This document shows positions 8,069 to 17,232 of a DNA stretch of 43,699 nucleotides, one piece after another. A program made the translations under genes and the position numbers. Numbering within the stretch: the first letter of the stretch is position 1; the number at the start of each line of letters is the position of its first letter. Source of the stretch: CAZWSE01 sp964636575 (GTDB taxonomy: Bacteria > Pseudomonadota > Alphaproteobacteria > Rhodobacterales > Rhodobacteraceae); the NCBI GenBank assembly GCA_964636575.1, contig CAZWSE010000014.1, positions 1 through 43,699 of the forward strand, in the 5' to 3' direction. A model generated the notes under the pieces. The model saw only the letters and a list, made by a program, of their open reading frames with translations. It did not search any database and had not been told where the DNA came from.

Positions 8069-9140
8069 ACGGATTGGCGACTGGCTGACGGACCATCTTC
8101 CGTCTCGCCAGCCTAGTGCGCCCCGTGGTCGCGGCCCAGTTACGCATGTCATTATTCTTGATGGGACTATGTCCAGCCTTGAGCCGGGCTATGAGACCCA
8201 TGCAGGGCAGCTTTACCGTTTGATGTGCGAACGGGGCGATGTTTCCGTTTATTATGAACAGGGGATCCAGTGGACCGATTGGTACGGTGCCCGCGATGTA
8301 TTCGAAGGGCGCGGCATCAACCGCATGATCCGACGCGCCTATGGGTGGCTGTCCTCGCGGTTCCGTCCCGGCGATAAGATCTACTTGTTCGGCTATTCCC
8401 GTGGTGCTTACGCTGTTCGGTCTTTGGCGGGGGTCATAGACCGTGTTGGTTTGCTGCGCGCAGACCACGCCACTGAACGCAATGTCCGCGATGCTTACCG
8501 TCACTATGAATGTAGCGGTGACAGCCCTTCGCGGGCGGTTTTTGCGGATGAAACCTGCCACCCTGAGGTCGAAATCGAAATGATTGGCGTTTGGGACAGT
8601 GTAAAATCTTTGGGTTTGAATATTCCGGTGCTTTGGCGGCTGTCTGTTGCGCGACATGCGTTCCATTCCCACCATCTTGGCCCCAGCGTAAAACGCGGAT
8701 TTCAGGCGCTTGCCCTAAATGAAACGCGGGTGGCCTATAGCCCTGTGCTTTGGGAAGGCGATGATCCTGCAATCGAACAGGTCTGGTTTCCGGGTGCACA
8801 TGGCGATGTGGGGGGGCACATCAACGGTCACGAACCCGCGCGGGAATTGGCGAATATCTCATTGGTTTGGATGCTGGAAAAAGCCGTGTCTTGCGGCCTG
8901 GCGTTGCCCGATGGTTGGAAAGAACGGTTTCCTCAAAACGCTTTGGCCGCTTCCGTTGGCCGGTGGCGCGGGTTTGGGAAGTTTTTGATCAGCCGAAAAG
9001 CCCGCAAGATTGGTGTGCATCCGACGGAGCGGTTTCACCCTTCTGTTGCTGAACGCTTTGGCGCTGATTGGAAGCCCAGAGCAGACATGAAAAAGATGTT
9101 GATGGCGATGCCATCTCCGGCGCGCTTTTTCCAGCGTTAG
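8046..9140 (+). CDS. DUF2235 alpha/beta-hydrolase-type protein
   Basis: The protein opens its domain with THVIILDGTMSS, matching the DGT motif at the start of DUF2235 domains. It carries GYSRGAYAVR with the putative nucleophile Ser118 in a GxSxG elbow. A later WFPGAHGDVGGH supplies the Asp/His region seen in this family. DUF2235 includes type VI secretion phospholipases (Tle1 group), but many members are stand-alone cytoplasmic proteins. I see no PAAR, VgrG or immunity gene nearby, so an effector role is not supported. The start lies inside the CoxL-like gene (23-base overlap), implying co-transcription. The stop overlaps that of the convergent thioesterase gene by four bases (TTAG). Confidence 0.8.
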   Translation: MDLSRLNKRIGDWLTDHLPSRQPSAPRGRGPVTHVIILDGTMSSLEPGYETHAGQLYRLMCERGDVSVYYEQGIQWTDWYGARDVFEGRGINRMIRRAYGWLSSRFRPGDKIYLFGYSRGAYAVRSLAGVIDRVGLLRADHATERNVRDAYRHYECSGDSPSRAVFADETCHPEVEIEMIGVWDSVKSLGLNIPVLWRLSVARHAFHSHHLGPSVKRGFQALALNETRVAYSPVLWEGDDPAIEQVWFPGAHGDVGGHINGHEPARELANISLVWMLEKAVSCGLALPDGWKERFPQNALAASVGRWRGFGKFLISRKARKIGVHPTERFHPSVAERFGADWKPRADMKKMLMAMPSPARFFQR

Positions 9141-9625
9141 GATGTCTTCGATATATCCATGATGATGCAGGTGGTTGATCCGGTCGCGTAAAGCTTGCCA
9201 TCTTCAACCCCGCGGATTTCGCCGTGCGCGACACCCGTTGACCGTCCCGCATGATCCACTGTCCCGATGCAATCTATCTCCATCTCCAAAGGGATGCTGC
9301 GCAGGATGTTAATCTTGTATTCCAGCGTCGTGTAAACGGCCCCTTTGGGAACGCGCGTCATCACGGCACACGCCATTGCTGAATCGAGAAGCGTTCCATA
9401 CCAGCCGCCGTGGACGGTGCCCATCGGGTTGGCCATGTGAAAGGTGGGCGCGCCTCGAAAGATGACCTCTCCATCGGACACCTTGTGCAGGTTATAGTTC
9501 ATGGTTTGCCCGATTGGCGGGCCAGGGTGGGCGCCATCAAGGATCCCTTGCATGAAGTCCAAACCGGACATTTCCAGAATCTGGGGAAGTTTTAACAGCT
9601 CGTCAGGGGAGGTGGCGTAATACAT
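9137..9625 (-). CDS. PaaI-family hotdog thioesterase
   Basis: This 162-residue protein has the hotdog-fold thioesterase core: GTVHGGWYGTLLDSAMACAV (the HGG then LxDxA pattern), followed by TTLEYKINILRSI and a GRSTGVAHGEI strand. PaaI-type enzymes hydrolyse acyl- or aryl-CoA thioesters in the cytoplasm; the substrate here is unknown. A GAGGG ribosome site lies upstream of ATG 9625. It precedes nothing on its own strand closely and runs convergently into the DUF2235 gene, sharing stop-codon bases. metF lies 59 bases upstream on the same strand and may be co-transcribed with it. Confidence 0.85.
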   Translation of the reverse strand: MYYATSPDELLKLPQILEMSGLDFMQGILDGAHPGPPIGQTMNYNLHKVSDGEVIFRGAPTFHMANPMGTVHGGWYGTLLDSAMACAVMTRVPKGAVYTTLEYKINILRSIPLEMEIDCIGTVDHAGRSTGVAHGEIRGVEDGKLYATGSTTCIIMDISKTS

Positions 9626-9684
9626 GGGTGCGGGCCCTCAATGGTTTCCTTAACGCTAGGAAACCGATCGGCCAGCGGCAAGCG

Positions 9685-10551
9685 TTACGCGACGTTTTGC
9701 AGGCTGACCTTTGGTGTAACCCCTAATGCATGACAAACATCACGGGTCAATTCGGGTCGGTTAAGCGTGTAGAAATGCAAGCTGTCAACGCCACCTTCCA
9801 TCAAGTCAGAGCAAAGCTCGGTACAAAGAGCCGTCGCAAGCAGGTCTTCGCGACCGTCGCGCGTGGCCTTGCCGAAGGCCTCATCGATCCACGTTGGAAT
9901 GGACGTGCCACAACGGTTCGCAAATGATCGCGCGCCGGTCCAGTTCTCGATGGGCAGGATGCCGGGTGTGATGGGCGCATCGATGCCAGCTTTAACGCAA
10001 GCATCTCGGAACCGGAAAAAGGTATCCGCTTCAAAGAAAAACTGGGTCAAAGCCTCGGTCGCGCCCGCATCAATCTTGGCTTTCAGCCAATCGATGTCTG
10101 CTTTGCTGTCGCGGGCCTCTGGGTGTTTTTCGGGGTAAGCACCGACGCGAATGTTGAATGTGCTTGTGTCTGCTAGGGCCGAGATCAACGCGCAGGCATC
10201 GGCGAACCCGTCAGGATGTGGCACGAACCTGTCATTGCCTTTGGGCGGATCGCCCCGCAATGCGACAATGTCCTGAACGCCTGCTTTGGCAAATTGATCG
10301 GCAATTTGCAGGGTTTCAACCTTTGTCGCATCTACGCACGTCAAATGGGCGGCCACGCGCAGGCCCGACGCCTTGTGCAGGGTCGCCACCGCATCACGTG
10401 TCAGGTTGCGCGTTGTCCCACCAGCGCCATAGGTGACCGACACAAACCGAGGGTCCAGCGGCGCGAGGCTTTGTACCGTATCCCAAAGCCGGAAAGAGGC
10501 CTCAAGCGATTTGGGCGGAAAGAACTCAAACGAAACAGAGGGCGGGGTCAT
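9685..10551 (-). CDS. metF: 5,10-Methylenetetrahydrofolate reductase
   Basis: MetF reduces methylene-THF to 5-methyl-THF for methionine synthesis using FAD. The 288-residue length fits bacterial MetF. Motifs include SFEFFPPK with the catalytic glutamate, FVSVTYGAGG, VAAHLTCVD, DIVALRGDPP, ALTQFFFE and PGILPI. An AAAGGA site lies just upstream of ATG 10551. It is divergent from a LysR regulator, and the 92-base gap between them holds a TGAA-N5-TTCA palindrome, the classical MetR site. Regulation by MetR is therefore likely. Confidence 0.95.
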   Translation of the reverse strand: MTPPSVSFEFFPPKSLEASFRLWDTVQSLAPLDPRFVSVTYGAGGTTRNLTRDAVATLHKASGLRVAAHLTCVDATKVETLQIADQFAKAGVQDIVALRGDPPKGNDRFVPHPDGFADACALISALADTSTFNIRVGAYPEKHPEARDSKADIDWLKAKIDAGATEALTQFFFEADTFFRFRDACVKAGIDAPITPGILPIENWTGARSFANRCGTSIPTWIDEAFGKATRDGREDLLATALCTELCSDLMEGGVDSLHFYTLNRPELTRDVCHALGVTPKVSLQNVA

Positions 10552-10596
10552 AGGGGCATCCTTTCGGTTTCAGCCCTTGTCCCTCATCTGTGGATG

Positions 10597-10609
10597 TGAA
10601 ACAATTTCA
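10597..10609. promoter_or_regulatory. MetR-type operator in the metF/metR intergenic region
   Basis: TGAAACAATTTCA matches the MetR consensus TGAA-N5-TTCA exactly. It lies 46 bases upstream of the metF start and 35 bases upstream of the metR start, a suitable place for controlling both genes. Confidence 0.7.
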
Positions 10610-10643
10610 TAACGCTCACAAAGAACATGAATATGATTGCGAT

Positions 10644-11549
10644 ATGCATATCGAGTTTCGACACCTTCGCACCATCAAAGCGATCCACGAAGCGGGCGGA
10701 CTTGCCCGCGCGGCGGACAGGCTGAACATCACCCAATCCGCTTTGTCCCATCAAATCAAAGGACTAGAGGATCAAACTGGTGTTGAATTGTTTGTGCGTC
10801 GATCAAAGCCCATGACCCTTTCAGCAGCGGGCCTGCGGTTTTTGCGGTTGGCCGATCAGGTTTTGCCCCAGGTCGAAGCCCTGCAAGCCGAGTTTGAAGG
10901 CCTGCGCGAGGGCAGTGCAGGGCGGCTTCATATCGCGATTGAATGCCACGCCTGTTTTGAATGGCTGTTTCCCGTGCTTGAGGGCTTTCGCAAAAACTGG
11001 GGGGATGTGGATGTCGACATTCGGCCTGGGTTGGCTTTTGACGCCCTGCCAGCTTTGCAAAAGGAAGAGGTCGACTTGGTGGTGTCGTCCGATCCAGAAG
11101 ACCTTGAAGGCGTCGACTTTATTGAGCTGTTTGACTATTCGCCGGTCTTTGTGGCTTCAAGTGCGCATCCTTTGGCCGCTAAACCTTGGGTCGAGGCCGA
11201 AGATTTTCGCGACCAAACCCTGATCACTTACCCCGTAGACCGCAGCCGCTTGGATATTTTCAGCCAGCTTTTGATCCCCGCCAAGGTCGAACCTGCCGGC
11301 ATAAGGCAGGTCGAATTGACGGCTGTGATCTTGTTGCTCGTTGCCTCAAACCGTGGTGTGTCGGTGCTGCCCGATTGGGTCGTACGTGAAGTGAAATACA
11401 GTTCCGATTACGTGACGCGACCCATTACGAAAAAGGGGCTGACCCGCAGGCTTTATGCCGCCGTCAGGTCTGAAGACCGCACCAAACCTTATATGGCGAA
11501 CCTGATCCAACTGGCCCGCACGGAAGCGCGCAAATTGCAGGCGCTCTAG
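10644..11549 (+). CDS. metR: LysR-family regulator, MetR type
   Basis: The 301-residue protein opens with a LysR helix-turn-helix (FRHLRTIKAIHEAGGLARAADRL, then NITQSALSHQIKGLE), followed by an effector-binding LysR_substrate domain. ATG 10644 is preferred because the domain begins right there; an in-frame upstream ATG at 10590 would place the TGAA-N5-TTCA operator inside the coding region. Position opposite metF and that operator identify it as the probable homocysteine-responsive activator of methionine genes. suhB follows on the same strand after 61 bases with its own ribosome site. Confidence 0.88.
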   Translation: MHIEFRHLRTIKAIHEAGGLARAADRLNITQSALSHQIKGLEDQTGVELFVRRSKPMTLSAAGLRFLRLADQVLPQVEALQAEFEGLREGSAGRLHIAIECHACFEWLFPVLEGFRKNWGDVDVDIRPGLAFDALPALQKEEVDLVVSSDPEDLEGVDFIELFDYSPVFVASSAHPLAAKPWVEAEDFRDQTLITYPVDRSRLDIFSQLLIPAKVEPAGIRQVELTAVILLLVASNRGVSVLPDWVVREVKYSSDYVTRPITKKGLTRRLYAAVRSEDRTKPYMANLIQLARTEARKLQAL

Positions 11550-11610
11550 CCCTTGGCATCTTCCGCAGCGCGGCGTATACGCCCGACCTGACCGGACAGG
11601 AGCCAAAGAC

Positions 11611-12399
11611 ATGGTAGGCAGTGCCAATCTTAACATCATGATGAAAGCCGCCCGTAAAGCGGGCCGCGCTTTGGCGAAAGATTTTCGTGAGGTCGAAAAC
11701 CTTCAGGTGTCCACCAAGGGTGCGGGTGACTTTGTCTCCAAGGCTGATCTGACGGCTGAAAAGCTGCTGAAGGATGAGTTGCTTGGCGCGCGTCCCACCT
11801 ATGGCTGGTTGGCCGAAGAAGGTGGCGAGATCGAAGGTACAGACCCGACCCGACGCTGGATCATTGATCCTCTGGATGGCACCACGAATTACCTGCACGG
11901 ATTGCCCCACTGGGCCGTTTCGATTGCGTTGGAACACAAAGGCCAGATCGTTGCAGGCTGTGTCTATGACGCGTCGCGGGATGAGTTGTTCTTTGCCGAG
12001 AAAGGCGCAGGCGCGTGGATGAATGAAACCCGTTTGCGTGTGTCTGGTCGGGCCAAAATGATCGAAGCCTTGTTTTCAACAGGTCTGCCTTTTGCAGGCC
12101 GTTCTGATTTGCCTGAAACGCTGCAAGACTTAGCGCGTGTTTTGCCCACTTGTTCCGGTGTGCGTCGCTTTGGATCGGCCGCGCTTGATCTCGCCTATGT
12201 GGCGGCGGGCCGCTACGACGGGTTTTGGGAGCGCCGGTTGAAATCGTGGGATATGGCCGCGGGGCTGATCATCGTGCGTGAGGCCGGAGGCTTGGTAGAG
12301 CCGATTGTCGAAGGCGAGGACATGCTGGAATCAGGCGGCGTCATTGCCTGTAACGATCCGCTGTTCAATACCTTCTCAAAGCTGATCCGGAACAGCTGA
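11611..12399 (+). CDS. suhB: Inositol-1-monophosphatase family protein (SuhB)
   Basis: This 262-residue member of the Mg-dependent inositol monophosphatase family shows AEEGG, the metal-binding WIIDPLDGTTNYLHG, GVRRFGSAALDLAYVAAGR and the C-terminal SWDMAAG motif. SuhB-type enzymes hydrolyse inositol phosphates; in Escherichia coli SuhB also acts in rRNA antitermination complexes. ATG 11611 has a CAGGAG site upstream; ATG 11638 is an alternative. Its stop abuts the stop of the convergent rhomboid gene with no spacing. Confidence 0.92.
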   Translation: MVGSANLNIMMKAARKAGRALAKDFREVENLQVSTKGAGDFVSKADLTAEKLLKDELLGARPTYGWLAEEGGEIEGTDPTRRWIIDPLDGTTNYLHGLPHWAVSIALEHKGQIVAGCVYDASRDELFFAEKGAGAWMNETRLRVSGRAKMIEALFSTGLPFAGRSDLPETLQDLARVLPTCSGVRRFGSAALDLAYVAAGRYDGFWERRLKSWDMAAGLIIVREAGGLVEPIVEGEDMLESGGVIACNDPLFNTFSKLIRNS

Positions 12400-13146
12400 T
12401 TACTTCCGTTTGACCTTGGGGATGCGGCTGGGGCTGATCTTGTATTCAGCCTCTGGGTGTGGTGGGTGTCCATGTGTGCGATCCCAGAATTTGGTCGCAC
12501 CGAGCCTAAGCCACAGCGGCACAGTTAGGATCATTCCGATCACAAAACCGCCTGCATGCGCCCAATAGGCAACCCCGCCACCGCCAGCCGCACTGGCACC
12601 AAATCCTCCGACAAACTGCATGATGAACCATAGCCCTAGCATGATGAACGCAGGGATCGGTAGGATGCGCACGTAGATCACGATGAAGATCAAAATGTCG
12701 ACTTTGGCTTTTGGGAAGAGCAACAGATAGCCGCCCATAACGCCTGCAATCGCGCCTGATGCCCCGACTGTAGGAATGACCGATGATGCATCAGACACCC
12801 AATGCGCCAATCCGGCCAAAACACCTGCGACAAGGTAGAAGATCAAAAACGGGACATGACCCATTTCGTCTTCCATATTGTCGCCAAAGATCCATAAAAA
12901 CAGCATGTTGCCACCCAGATGCATCCAACCGCCGTGCAAGAACATTGAACTGATAAGCGTCCAATAGTCTTGCCCTGCGCTGATTTCAGCAGGCACCATG
13001 GCGTAGCTGTCAAAAAAGGCGTTTATCGCACGCGCGTCTTCAAACAGAGTAAAATAGCCGAGGAAAATCACGATATTCGCTGCAATCAGCGCGTAGGTGA
13101 CATAGGGCGTTACGCCGGACGGGTTATGGTCGCGAATTGGAAACAT
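12400..13146 (-). CDS. Rhomboid-family intramembrane serine protease
   Basis: The 248-residue membrane protein has about six hydrophobic segments and the rhomboid catalytic dyad: Ser130 in GASGAIAG and His197 in WAHAGGFVIG. The conserved HxxxN-like region is present (HGGWMHLGGNMLFLWIFGDN). Rhomboids cut transmembrane helices of substrate proteins; no substrate is suggested by the neighbours. A basic, proline-rich tail (HPPHPEAEYKISPSR) follows the last helix on the predicted cytoplasmic side. The gene is convergent with suhB and follows putA on the same strand, about 45 bases after that gene's start-distal end would be read in the opposite order; co-transcription with putA is not implied. Confidence 0.88.
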   Translation of the reverse strand: MFPIRDHNPSGVTPYVTYALIAANIVIFLGYFTLFEDARAINAFFDSYAMVPAEISAGQDYWTLISSMFLHGGWMHLGGNMLFLWIFGDNMEDEMGHVPFLIFYLVAGVLAGLAHWVSDASSVIPTVGASGAIAGVMGGYLLLFPKAKVDILIFIVIYVRILPIPAFIMLGLWFIMQFVGGFGASAAGGGGVAYWAHAGGFVIGMILTVPLWLRLGATKFWDRTHGHPPHPEAEYKISPSRIPKVKRK

Positions 13147-13191
13147 GCCGCCACGCTGGGTGTTAATCGGCGCAGGGTCAAGGGGCCTTTG

Positions 13192-16100
13192 CTATGCGGC
13201 GCCTCCGAGCAGTGTGGTGTTGCCGCCTGCGGCTGTTGTGTCGACGCAGATGTGACGTTCCGCCAGCACCCGGGTGGTGTCGGGCAGGCCCGTGATCAGC
13301 GGGATGATCGGGCCATTGCGTTTCGACAATGCGATCTCAATCGCCCGGGCGGTTTTGGTGTCGCCCCACCACAAAACGCCACCGATCTTTGACATGTCAG
13401 TCACGGCATTCGGGTCGATCTGACCTGTCGCTTTCGCAGCAACCCCGCCTAAGCTTTCTACAGCCTTGGCCTGCGCATCACATGCCGCTTGCCCCGGTCC
13501 CATACATAGCATTGCTGCACGGGGTTGCGTGCTAAGTCGGTTGGACTCACCCGTTGGCCCCGGCAGAACGAGTGTTGTTACGTCCTCGGTGGGCACTTCG
13601 GGCGCTGTGGGGGCAGGCGACGATGCTTGCCATGCTTCGCTTGAAACCTGCGGTTCGACCCGCCCAAAGCGCTGCAGATAGTGGGGCCCGCCAGCTTTGG
13701 GTCCGGTTCCTGAAAGGCCTTCCCCGCCAAAAGGTTGGCTGCCGACGATGGCACCAATTTGGTTGCGGTTGACGTAGATATTGCCTGCATGGATCCGGTC
13801 AGCCACATGTTGCACGCGGTCGTCAATGCGGGTTTGCAGGCCGAAGGTCAGCCCATAGCCGGTCGCATTTATGTCGTCGATGATTTGATCCAGTTCTTCT
13901 GACCCGAACGTGGCGATGTGCAAGACCGGCCCGAAGATTTCGCGCTCCAAGTCAGAGATGCCGCCGATTTTGATCAAGGTCGGCGCAATGAATGTTCCTG
14001 TTGTGGGTGCTGCAATCTCTTTGACGATGCGTCCCTCTGCGCGGGCCTTCGCGATGTGATCTGCGATCCCCTTTTGGGCGGCGCTGTCGATCACTGGGCC
14101 GCTGTCGGTGCTCAAAAGCCAAGGGTCGCCAAGCGACAGTTCCTCCATAGCGCCAGTCAGCATGGCGATCAGGTCATCTGCAATGTCGTCCTGCACATAA
14201 AGGCAACGCAGCGCCGAACAGCGTTGGCCTGCCGATTGAAACGCGCTTTCCACGATGGCTTGTACGGCCTGTTCGGGCAGGGCGGTGCTGTCGACAATCA
14301 TCGCATTCAGCCCACCGGTTTCGGCGATAAAAGGTGCGCCGGGCGTCATGTTTTGCGCCATGTTGGTACGTATCTTCAAAGCGGTTGCCGTTGATCCGGT
14401 GAAGGCGACGCCGTCAATTCGGGGATCAGACGTAAGGGCGGCACCGACCATTCCATCGCCGGGGAGCAGTTGCAAAGCAGTTTTTGGAACGCCTGCCTGA
14501 TGCATCAATTCAACAGCCAGATGTGCGATCAATGGGGTTTGCTCAGCAGGCTTGGCAAGAACCGCATTGCCGGCCGCAAGGGCTGCGCTGATTTGGCCGG
14601 AAAAGATCGCAAGCGGGAAGTTCCAAGGGCTGATGCAAGTAAATGTCCCGACTGGAGGGGTGCTGGGTGCGTTCGCGCCATAGTAGCGCAGGAAATCGAC
14701 GGCCTCACGCAGTTCGGCAACGCAATCGAGTTGTGTTTTGCCCGCTTCTCGCGCCAGCAGCGTGAAAATAGCGCCAAAGTTTTCCTCAAAAAGGTCTGCT
14801 GCGCGGTCAAGAACAGCGCCGCGCTCAGACGGCGCGGCATCCCAAGGCTTTGCCGCCGCGATGGCAATTTCGATGTCCTTTGTGCTTGCAGGGGCCACTG
14901 TGCCCACCTGATCCATCGGGTCCGCAGGGTTCGTGACGGCAATCGCTGGTTCGGGGGAGGGGTCCTTTGCCAGCAGTGGAGCCGCTGCCCATTTGGCTTT
15001 GCGCAGCGGATCACGTGCAGCGTCGATTGCCGCCAGTGTTGGGGAGTGCCGCAAATCAAAACCTTTGGAGTTCGGGCGCTCTGGCTGAAACAACTCAGGC
15101 CCGGTTGGAATATGCGTTCCGCCACGTTCCAAGGTTTCAAAGGGATCGGCTGCAACCACTTCGGGCGGGACATCTTCATCGACGATCTGGTTCACAAACG
15201 AAGAGTTGGCCCCGTTTTCAAGCAACCTTCGGACAAGATAGGCCAACAAATCACGGTGCGCGCCAACGGGGGCGTAAATGCGGCAGCGGGTGTTCTCGCT
15301 GCGCAGAACGATGTCATGCATCGCTTCGCCCATGCCATGTAGACGTTGGAATTCAAAGCTGGATGTGTCTTGCCCCATGTGTAGGATCGCAGCGACAGTA
15401 TGCGCGTTATGGGTGGCGAATTGCGGGTAAATTCGGTCGGTCATGCCAAGCAGTTTGCGCGCGTTGGAGATATAGGAAACGTCCGTTGCGGCCTTGGTGG
15501 TGAAGACCGGAAACCCGTCCACACCAATCACTTGCGCGTTTTTGATCTCGGTGTCCCAATAGGCGCCTTTGACGAGCCGAACCATGATCTTGCGATCTGT
15601 GCGCTGTGCCATGTCATAAAGCGTATCAATCACCAAAGAGGCGCGCGGGCCGTAGGCTTGCACCACGATGCCAAAGCCGTCCCAGCCTTGCAGGGCAGGT
15701 TCGGACAAGACGGCCTCAATCACGTCTAGCGATAGAGACAGCCGATCAGCCTCTTCAGCGTCCACGTTCAGACCCATGCCTGCGGATTTGGCCAGTAAGG
15801 CCAACGACCGCAATCGCGGCACAAGTTCACGCATCACCCGTTCTTCCTGCCCCAGCTCATAGCGGGGGTGAAGCGCGGAGAGCTTGACAGATATGCCGGG
15901 GTTGGCGCGGATATCGTCATGGGTGCAGGCCGTGGCGATGGCCGAAATCGCACGCGAATAGCTCAGGTGATAGCGCTTGGCATCCGCATCCGTGCGGGCC
16001 GCTTCGCCGAGCATATCGTAGCTGTAGGTATAGCCCTTTTCTTCCATCTTGGCGGCGCGTTCCATCGCGGACACAATGGTTTCACCAAGCACAAACTGGC

Positions 16101-16608
16101 GTCCCATTTCCTTCATGGCACGCGACACGGCTGTACGGATCACGGGTTCACCCATGCGCTTGATTGCAGATTTCAAAGCACTGATAGGGCTGGGTTTGTC
16201 ATCGTCCAACACGCGACCCGTCAGCATCAGCGCCCACGTAGACGCGTTCACCAGAGAAGAAGTGGATTGCCCCATGTGCTTTCCCCAATTCGATGGCGCA
16301 ATTTTGTCTTCGATCAGGGCGTCGATTGTATCTGCATCGGGAACGCGCAGGAGCGCTTCGGCCAGACACATGAGGGCCACGCCCTCATCTGTGGACAGCC
16401 CGTATTCTGCGAGGAAAACCTCCATCAGTCCGGGGTCTGAGCTGTCCCGAATGGCCTGCACGAGGTTGGCACCTTTGGCACAAATCGCTTTTCGATCCTC
16501 AGCACTGAGGTTTGCTGTTTTGATCAAAGTTTGAATGATCTCGTTCTGATCCGCATAGGTTTGACGGTCGAGCGTCATGCGCAAAGGCGGGTGAGTGTCG
16601 CGGGTCAT
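13192..16608 (-). CDS. putA: Bifunctional proline dehydrogenase / P5C dehydrogenase, type B PutA
   Basis: PutA oxidises proline to glutamate: FAD-dependent proline dehydrogenase, then NAD-dependent pyrroline-5-carboxylate dehydrogenase. This 1138-residue protein has the PRODH barrel at about 120-450, ending YLVRRLLENGANSSFVN with the substrate-binding arginine pair. The aldehyde dehydrogenase domain spans about 540-1010, with catalytic Cys797 in AGQRCSALRC. A further C-terminal domain of about 100 residues ends TTAAGGNTTLL. No N-terminal ribbon-helix-helix DNA-binding domain is present, so it cannot repress its own promoter as type C PutA does. Control should come from the divergent Lrp-type putR. 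A GGAGA site lies upstream of ATG 16608. Confidence 0.96.
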   Translation of the reverse strand: MTRDTHPPLRMTLDRQTYADQNEIIQTLIKTANLSAEDRKAICAKGANLVQAIRDSSDPGLMEVFLAEYGLSTDEGVALMCLAEALLRVPDADTIDALIEDKIAPSNWGKHMGQSTSSLVNASTWALMLTGRVLDDDKPSPISALKSAIKRMGEPVIRTAVSRAMKEMGRQFVLGETIVSAMERAAKMEEKGYTYSYDMLGEAARTDADAKRYHLSYSRAISAIATACTHDDIRANPGISVKLSALHPRYELGQEERVMRELVPRLRSLALLAKSAGMGLNVDAEEADRLSLSLDVIEAVLSEPALQGWDGFGIVVQAYGPRASLVIDTLYDMAQRTDRKIMVRLVKGAYWDTEIKNAQVIGVDGFPVFTTKAATDVSYISNARKLLGMTDRIYPQFATHNAHTVAAILHMGQDTSSFEFQRLHGMGEAMHDIVLRSENTRCRIYAPVGAHRDLLAYLVRRLLENGANSSFVNQIVDEDVPPEVVAADPFETLERGGTHIPTGPELFQPERPNSKGFDLRHSPTLAAIDAARDPLRKAKWAAAPLLAKDPSPEPAIAVTNPADPMDQVGTVAPASTKDIEIAIAAAKPWDAAPSERGAVLDRAADLFEENFGAIFTLLAREAGKTQLDCVAELREAVDFLRYYGANAPSTPPVGTFTCISPWNFPLAIFSGQISAALAAGNAVLAKPAEQTPLIAHLAVELMHQAGVPKTALQLLPGDGMVGAALTSDPRIDGVAFTGSTATALKIRTNMAQNMTPGAPFIAETGGLNAMIVDSTALPEQAVQAIVESAFQSAGQRCSALRCLYVQDDIADDLIAMLTGAMEELSLGDPWLLSTDSGPVIDSAAQKGIADHIAKARAEGRIVKEIAAPTTGTFIAPTLIKIGGISDLEREIFGPVLHIATFGSEELDQIIDDINATGYGLTFGLQTRIDDRVQHVADRIHAGNIYVNRNQIGAIVGSQPFGGEGLSGTGPKAGGPHYLQRFGRVEPQVSSEAWQASSPAPTAPEVPTEDVTTLVLPGPTGESNRLSTQPRAAMLCMGPGQAACDAQAKAVESLGGVAAKATGQIDPNAVTDMSKIGGVLWWGDTKTARAIEIALSKRNGPIIPLITGLPDTTRVLAERHICVDTTAAGGNTTLLGGAA

Positions 16609-16700
16609 ATCATTTCTCCAAAACTTTAGGGTAGCGTAACAGAGAAATAGAGGTCAGAAAGACTTTGATTGGTCTAAAAGTTGGTAAAAGAGGGCAGAAA

Positions 16701-17189
16701 ATGCAGGATATGCAGTCAAAAGATACAGTTGAGATGGATCGGTTTGACAGATCGATTCTCGATGTGCTCGCCCGTGATGGTCGTATCTCCATTACGGATT
16801 TGGCGAAAGAGATCGGGCTATCCAAGTCTCCGACGCAAGCCCGTTTGCGCAGACTTGAGGCGTCCGGGATCATTATCGGGTACCGCGCGTTGATGGACCC
16901 TATTCGCTTGGCGTTGGACCATGTGGCCTTTGTTGAGGTCCGCCTGAGCGATACCCGCGAAGCTGCCTTGGCGGCGTTTAATACTGCCGTCGCTAAGGTC
17001 GGAGAGATCGAGCAAGCCCATATGATTGCTGGAAATTTTGACTACCTGTTGAAAGTGCGTACCCGCAATATGGCTGACTACAGAGCTGTTTTGGGGGAGA
17101 AGATTTCGTCCTTACCCCATGTGGCAGGCACATCGACTTATGTTGCGATGCAGGCCGTGAAGGAAACGATGACGGCGCAGTCAATTTAG
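16701..17189 (+). CDS. putR: Lrp/AsnC-family regulator, probable PutR
   Basis: The 162-residue product has an N-terminal helix-turn-helix (DRSILDVLARDGRISITDLA, then EIGLSKSPTQARLRRLE) and a C-terminal RAM/AsnC effector domain (HMIAGNFDYLLKVRTRNMADY). It is divergent from putA across a 92-base gap. In alphaproteobacteria PutR of this family activates putA in response to proline. ATG 16701 is chosen because an AGGG-rich site lies just upstream; the in-frame TTG at 16665 would add 12 residues of no family character. No clear operator was found by eye in the gap. Confidence 0.88.
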   Translation: MQDMQSKDTVEMDRFDRSILDVLARDGRISITDLAKEIGLSKSPTQARLRRLEASGIIIGYRALMDPIRLALDHVAFVEVRLSDTREAALAAFNTAVAKVGEIEQAHMIAGNFDYLLKVRTRNMADYRAVLGEKISSLPHVAGTSTYVAMQAVKETMTAQSI

Positions 17190-17232
17190 CGCCGCCCTTG
17201 ACGGATAGCGGGATCACGCCACACTCTAGCAT

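Noticed and set aside
14470..15342. A 290-codon frame antisense to putA
   Set aside because: putA is clearly conserved across this stretch; the antisense frame has no recognisable motif.
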